A stretch of 64,000 nucleotides of DNA, from positions 20,914,936 to 20,978,935 of the forward strand of contig NC_058195.1 in NCBI RefSeq assembly GCF_907165205.1. Reading direction: 5' to 3'. The first letter of the stretch is position 1; each line of letters opens with the position of its first letter. This document shows positions 63,641-64,000 of the stretch, in pieces. Source of the stretch: Coccinella septempunctata. Taxonomy: Eukaryota; Arthropoda; Insecta; Coleoptera; Coccinellidae. The notes below the pieces were generated by a model, which saw only the letters and a program-made list of their open reading frames with translations, had not been told where the DNA came from and searched no databases. The position numbers and the translations under genes were made by a program.

Positions 63641-64000
63641 ATTTTTTTTTTTAGTTTTATAGAGGGTTATGATTTCGAGCATTATCATATTATTCTACTT
63701 CTAAGTATTTTGCTGCTGTACAGTTCCTATCGCATTGTCCATAGCTGCTGGCTCAAATGCGTTTTGAGGGATGAAATCATATATTATACAAAAATGGTAA
63801 TTGTGGCTTTATTGTCGAAATATCAATTGGAGTGGAATGCGAACAAAATATATTTCAATACCATCAATTCATTCGGCATAAGTCACAAATACCATTGAGT
63901 GTTTTATCCTCCATGTTATGACCATTTTTAATTTCTTGGCTTGTCAATAAACATTTCATATGAATTGACCGGTAACAGTTTCTGCAACGAAAATAATCTT
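63641..64000. other. Unique AT-rich sequence after the satellite
   Basis: It starts with a T-run (63642-63652). There is no recognisable gene or repeat; a 62-codon ORF at 63710-63898 has no motif. Confidence 0.4.

Noticed and set aside
1..64000. Host protein-coding gene, tRNA or rRNA
   Set aside because: No exon chain, tRNA cloverleaf or rRNA segment could be recognised outside transposons; only the weak possible exon at 8459-8589 remains.

Overview
The window looks like repeat-dense intergenic chromatin from an arthropod, most likely an insect. No intact host gene, tRNA, rRNA or CRISPR array was found. The eukaryotic assignment rests on the transposon families seen: Penelope-like, R4/Dong-like, several CR1/Jockey-group LINEs, Ty3-type and BEL/Pao LTR elements, plus a 143-bp satellite. 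I cannot fix the order from sequence alone; a beetle or another holometabolous insect would fit. Nearly every base up to 57.1 kb can be assigned to a transposon or to AT-rich filler between transposons.

Layout. (1) 1-3.56 kb: a minus-strand RTE-like LINE with one long endonuclease/RT ORF; a decayed internal fragment of the same family lies at 31.8-33.06 kb. (2) 3.57-5.59 kb: a broken plus-strand CR1/L2-type LINE. (3) 5.59-24.6 kb: a Russian-doll nest. A plus-strand R4/Dong-type LINE (5586-5970 and 21978-24595) is split by a Penelope-like unit (5971-21977) flanked by a 10-bp duplication. That unit is a head-to-head pair of truncated copies. Its minus copy is split by a 12.76-kb unclassified insert (7487-20248, flanked by GATC), which holds LINE-A (about 10.6-19.2 kb), which appears to hold LINE-B (about 14.73-18.93 kb). 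(4) 24.6-26.57 kb: a minus-strand LINE remnant. (5) 27-31.65 kb: a minus-strand Jockey remnant whose ORF1 is split by a 1333-bp LTR element with a single coiled-coil ORF. (6) 33816-43782: an almost complete Ty3-type element with 1306-bp LTRs, a 4-bp target duplication, a gag with one frameshift and an open pol. (7) 44.18-57.13 kb: a second nest. A decayed Ty3-type element carries an RTE-tail insertion in its integrase, and its 3' LTR is split by a BEL/Pao element (48308-57051, 5-bp duplication). The BEL gag is split by a 5'-truncated Jockey-like LINE with a 13-bp duplication. (8) 57462-63640: about 43 tandem copies of a 143-bp satellite with a roughly 8-monomer (1143-1144 bp) higher-order period. 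(9) 63.64-64 kb: unique sequence.

How the parts work: the coding regions are selfish replication modules (endonuclease plus RT, or gag/protease/RT/RNase H/integrase). The youngest and best preserved are the Ty3-type pol, LINE-B ORF1 and ORF2, the LINE inside the BEL element, the RTE-like ORF at the left edge and the mini-LTR ORF. The nesting gives a relative order of insertion. The most unusual observations are the nested Penelope unit with complementary lesions, the unclassified GATC-flanked insert, the mini-LTR element whose start codon overlaps its primer-binding site, a duplicated hairpin with a compensatory change in the Ty3-type 3' region, and the higher-order satellite.
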